Positions 63,336-64,000 of a stretch of DNA of 64,000 nt are shown here, in pieces; position 1 is the first letter of the stretch; each line of letters begins with the position of its first letter. A program made the position numbers and the translations under genes. This stretch comes from Chryseobacterium sp. OV279 (lineage in GTDB: Bacteria > Bacteroidota > Bacteroidia > Flavobacteriales > Weeksellaceae): assembly GCF_900128945.1 (NCBI RefSeq), contig NZ_FQUD01000003.1:496001-560000 (forward strand), written 5' to 3'. A model generated the notes under the pieces. That model ran no database searches and was not told where the DNA came from. It saw only the letters and a program-made list of their open reading frames with translations.

Positions 63336-63901
63336 TATTTGCCAAAGATTTCTTTGATTACAGAACTGTCATCTTTTTTCACAATTTCAACCAGATCTCT
63401 TTCAATGTATCCGGAGGTAGGCATTTCTATGATCCTTCCGATCTCTTTACCGTATTTTTCTACGATAATAGTAGGAACCTTCTGAATATTGTAACGTACT
63501 TCATCCCCTGTAGGAGATTCTTTTTTACGGTTAACAGCAATGATGGTTACCTTATTGTCAGGATATTTTAAATCTTCCAGAATCTTCATCAGCCTTGGGA
63601 AATCCCTGTGACTGTCCTCACACCAGGTTCCCATAAAAACTACCAGTGAATAGGTATTGAATTTGGCCTTTCTCAGTTGATCTACAGCTTTCTGGTCTAC
63701 AGCGTATTCGTCATGCTCTTTCACGTACCAGTCTGCATACGGAGCTTTTAAAAACTGCTCTTTGAACTGGTTTCCCAAAAGCATTTTGCCATCATTCTGA
63801 GTTTCCACTTCACGGTTCATCACCACCTTCTGGGCGCTGAACTGCTGCGAAGCCAGAAAAAGACTTGAAACGGCAACAATATTGGTAATAAATTTCTTCA
63901 T
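63335..63901 (-). CDS. Thioredoxin-fold exported protein with CEDS active site
   Basis: A 188-aa protein with a signal peptide (MKKFITNIVAVSSLFLASQQ). Thioredoxin fold from about residue 50: the strand YSLVVFMGTWCEDSHRDFPR carries C-E-D-S in place of CxxC, and the cis-Pro loop is KVPTIIVEK. With one cysteine it may act as a monothiol or CxxS-type isomerase or reductase of periplasmic proteins. It is 1 nt from a partial upstream gene on the same strand. Confidence 0.8.
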   Translation of the reverse strand: MKKFITNIVAVSSLFLASQQFSAQKVVMNREVETQNDGKMLLGNQFKEQFLKAPYADWYVKEHDEYAVDQKAVDQLRKAKFNTYSLVVFMGTWCEDSHRDFPRLMKILEDLKYPDNKVTIIAVNRKKESPTGDEVRYNIQKVPTIIVEKYGKEIGRIIEMPTSGYIERDLVEIVKKDDSSVIKEIFGK

Positions 63902-63902
63902 A

Positions 63903-64000
63903 TTATTTTTCGATGATTGTTTTTAAATCTGCAGGGGAGTAGCACTTATTTTTAAGAACTTTATGGTCTGCTTTTCTGTAGACATTAAATTTCTCTCCTG
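63903..64000 (-). CDS. Partial CDS, C-terminal end (5' beyond window)
   Basis: The minus-strand frame is open from the window edge to TAA at 63903-63905, giving about 31 residues ending KNKCYSPADLKTIIEK. The start is outside the window. It stops 1 bp before the ATG of the thioredoxin-like gene, so it is likely the preceding gene of the same operon. Too short to identify. Confidence 0.5.
   Translation of the reverse strand, partial: GEKFNVYRKADHKVLKNKCYSPADLKTIIEK

Overview
The window looks like chromosome of a Flavobacteriales bacterium, most likely Chryseobacterium or a close Weeksellaceae relative. The base composition is AT-rich, and the -7 boxes fit the Bacteroidetes pattern TAnnTTTG. 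Several proteins carry type IX secretion (T9SS) C-terminal signals, and there are a DUF6443/RHS protein, a CrtI-CrtB-CrtZ-CrtYcd carotenoid set and a complete flavobacterial-type his operon. No rRNA, tRNA, CRISPR array, transposase or integrase was recognised. The species call is inference from gene content, since no search was run.

Layout. 1-8 kb: the C-terminus of a TonB-dependent receptor, a DUF5686 protein, a repeat-containing T9SS protein, a DoxX-like membrane protein, a VOC protein and an orphan 244-aa protein. 8.3-12.5 kb: a carotenoid operon (crtI, crtB, an SRPBCC gene, crtZ, lycopene cyclase), with a collapsed MarR gene in front and a C-terminal scar of another gene behind. 12.6-17.3 kb: a PhzF pseudogene with one amber codon, a GNAT gene, then an intact MarR regulator with photolyase and ferrochelatase. 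17.7-26.8 kb: a four-gene secreted RHS locus whose last large protein ends in a lipase-like alpha/beta-hydrolase domain, followed by a small three-helix membrane protein (candidate immunity protein). 26.8-35.9 kb: mixed single genes (oxidoreductase with divergent AraC regulator, MreB, methyltransferase, small lipoprotein, NlpC/P60 peptidase, stand-alone LytTR, DUF2255).

35.9-45.2 kb: dapD, a glycosyltransferase, then the histidine operon hisGDCBHAF-IE behind a clear attenuator (16-aa leader peptide with four His codons plus a terminator). 45.3-49.0 kb: three tandem secreted M28 aminopeptidase-like genes. 49.1-54.9 kb: rplT, rpmI, infC and thrS on the minus strand; infC is separated from rpmI-rplT by about 2.3 kb carrying a bulb-lectin lipoprotein and an alpha/beta hydrolase. 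infC itself lacks an ATG and appears to start at AUA. 55-64 kb: a membrane dipeptidase, a helical cytoplasmic protein, the leucine operon leuACDB, and a minus-strand group of thioredoxin-like, DUF4230 and small charged proteins that runs off the window end.

Together the genes give photoprotection (carotenoids, photolyase, heme), histidine and leucine biosynthesis, extracellular proteolysis through T9SS, translation, and one probable antagonism locus. The most unusual points are the RHS tip/immunity pair, the decayed MarR upstream of crtI that mirrors the intact photolyase-linked MarR, the his attenuator, the AUA-started infC and the split infC/rpmI-rplT cluster.
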